This document shows, one piece after another, positions 33,814 to 33,961 of a stretch of DNA of 33,961 nucleotides. The notes below the pieces were generated by a model. That model ran no database searches. It had not been told where the DNA came from and saw only the letters and a program-made list of their open reading frames with translations. The translations under genes were made by a program, and so were the position numbers. The first letter of the stretch is position 1; the number at the start of each line of letters is the position of its first letter. Origin of the DNA: Spirochaetales bacterium (GTDB lineage: Bacteria > Spirochaetota > Spirochaetia > SZUA-6 > JAFGRV01); contig JAFGHO010000073.1 of NCBI GenBank assembly GCA_016930085.1, positions 1 through 33,961 on the forward strand, given 5' to 3'.

Positions 33814-33961
33814 ATGATTATTATTATCTGTTTTCTTATTTATTTAAAAATTATTTCATTAAATACATATAATATTAATAACTCAACTTTCGCACCAATA
33901 AATGCTTATAATATAGAAAAATAAAAGACAAGAATACTCACAAATGATAAAATATGAGTGA

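Larger units (their letters stand above)
32446..33961. other. AT-rich segment, probable recently acquired island
   Basis: Just after ppk1 the sequence changes within a few bases from medium-GC (ending in a G run, about 32435-32441) to strongly AT-rich DNA that continues to the window edge. Both genes in it lack Shine-Dalgarno sites of the kind used elsewhere and use A/T-ending codons. No integrase, transposase or flanking repeat is visible inside the window. A small exception is the GC-richer patch around 32985-33020. Confidence 0.75.

Overview
The window reads as a chromosomal segment of a free-living, plant-polysaccharide-degrading bacterium, most likely a spirochaete (Spirochaetaceae-like). 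The grounds are indirect: a threonyl-tRNA synthetase without the N-terminal TGS domain, an ATP-cone/uridine-kinase fusion, an unusual UDPGP-type sugar nucleotidyltransferase, many lipoproteins, and medium-GC coding sequence with good Shine-Dalgarno sites. No rRNA, tRNA or CRISPR array was seen. The phylum call is an inference (about 0.6).

Left part (1-12.7 kb): a beta-glucan module. A secreted protein with a dockerin and two GH16 domains and a secreted CBM9-like/GH9 endoglucanase would cut polymer outside the cytoplasm. A cytosolic GH94 disaccharide phosphorylase would split the resulting disaccharides into glucose 1-phosphate and glucose. Glucokinase then takes the glucose, and a UDPGP-family pyrophosphorylase could use the glucose 1-phosphate. 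A cytosolic CBM9-like protein and a GT2 glycosyltransferase sit between them. Several genes have their own recognisable sigma70-like promoters, some overlapped by dyads.

Middle (12.7-20 kb): a CDP-alcohol phosphatidyltransferase; a small WGR-domain protein; then a minus-strand row of thrS, ATP-cone uridine kinase, M32 carboxypeptidase and a four-helix membrane protein. The last three are tightly packed, the final pair overlapping.

Centre-right (20.2-25.5 kb): a row led by a strong promoter and a perfect dyad. Its first gene is a Re-citrate-synthase-like enzyme fused to a C-terminal Cache/PDC sensor-like domain, the most interesting protein in the window. It is followed by a SASA-type esterase lipoprotein and a GlcD-like FAD oxidase.

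Right part (25.5-32.4 kb): a receiver-PP2C (SpoIIE) phosphatase with a small partner of unknown function; a SirB1-like/TPR lipoprotein; a small OB-fold-like lipoprotein whose promoter is overlapped by a perfect 26-bp palindrome; a SixA-type phosphohistidine phosphatase; and polyphosphate kinase Ppk1.

Right edge (32.45 kb to end): base composition drops abruptly to very AT-rich DNA carrying two unrelated-looking minus-strand genes, one ParB-like and one unknown. This looks like a recently acquired island.
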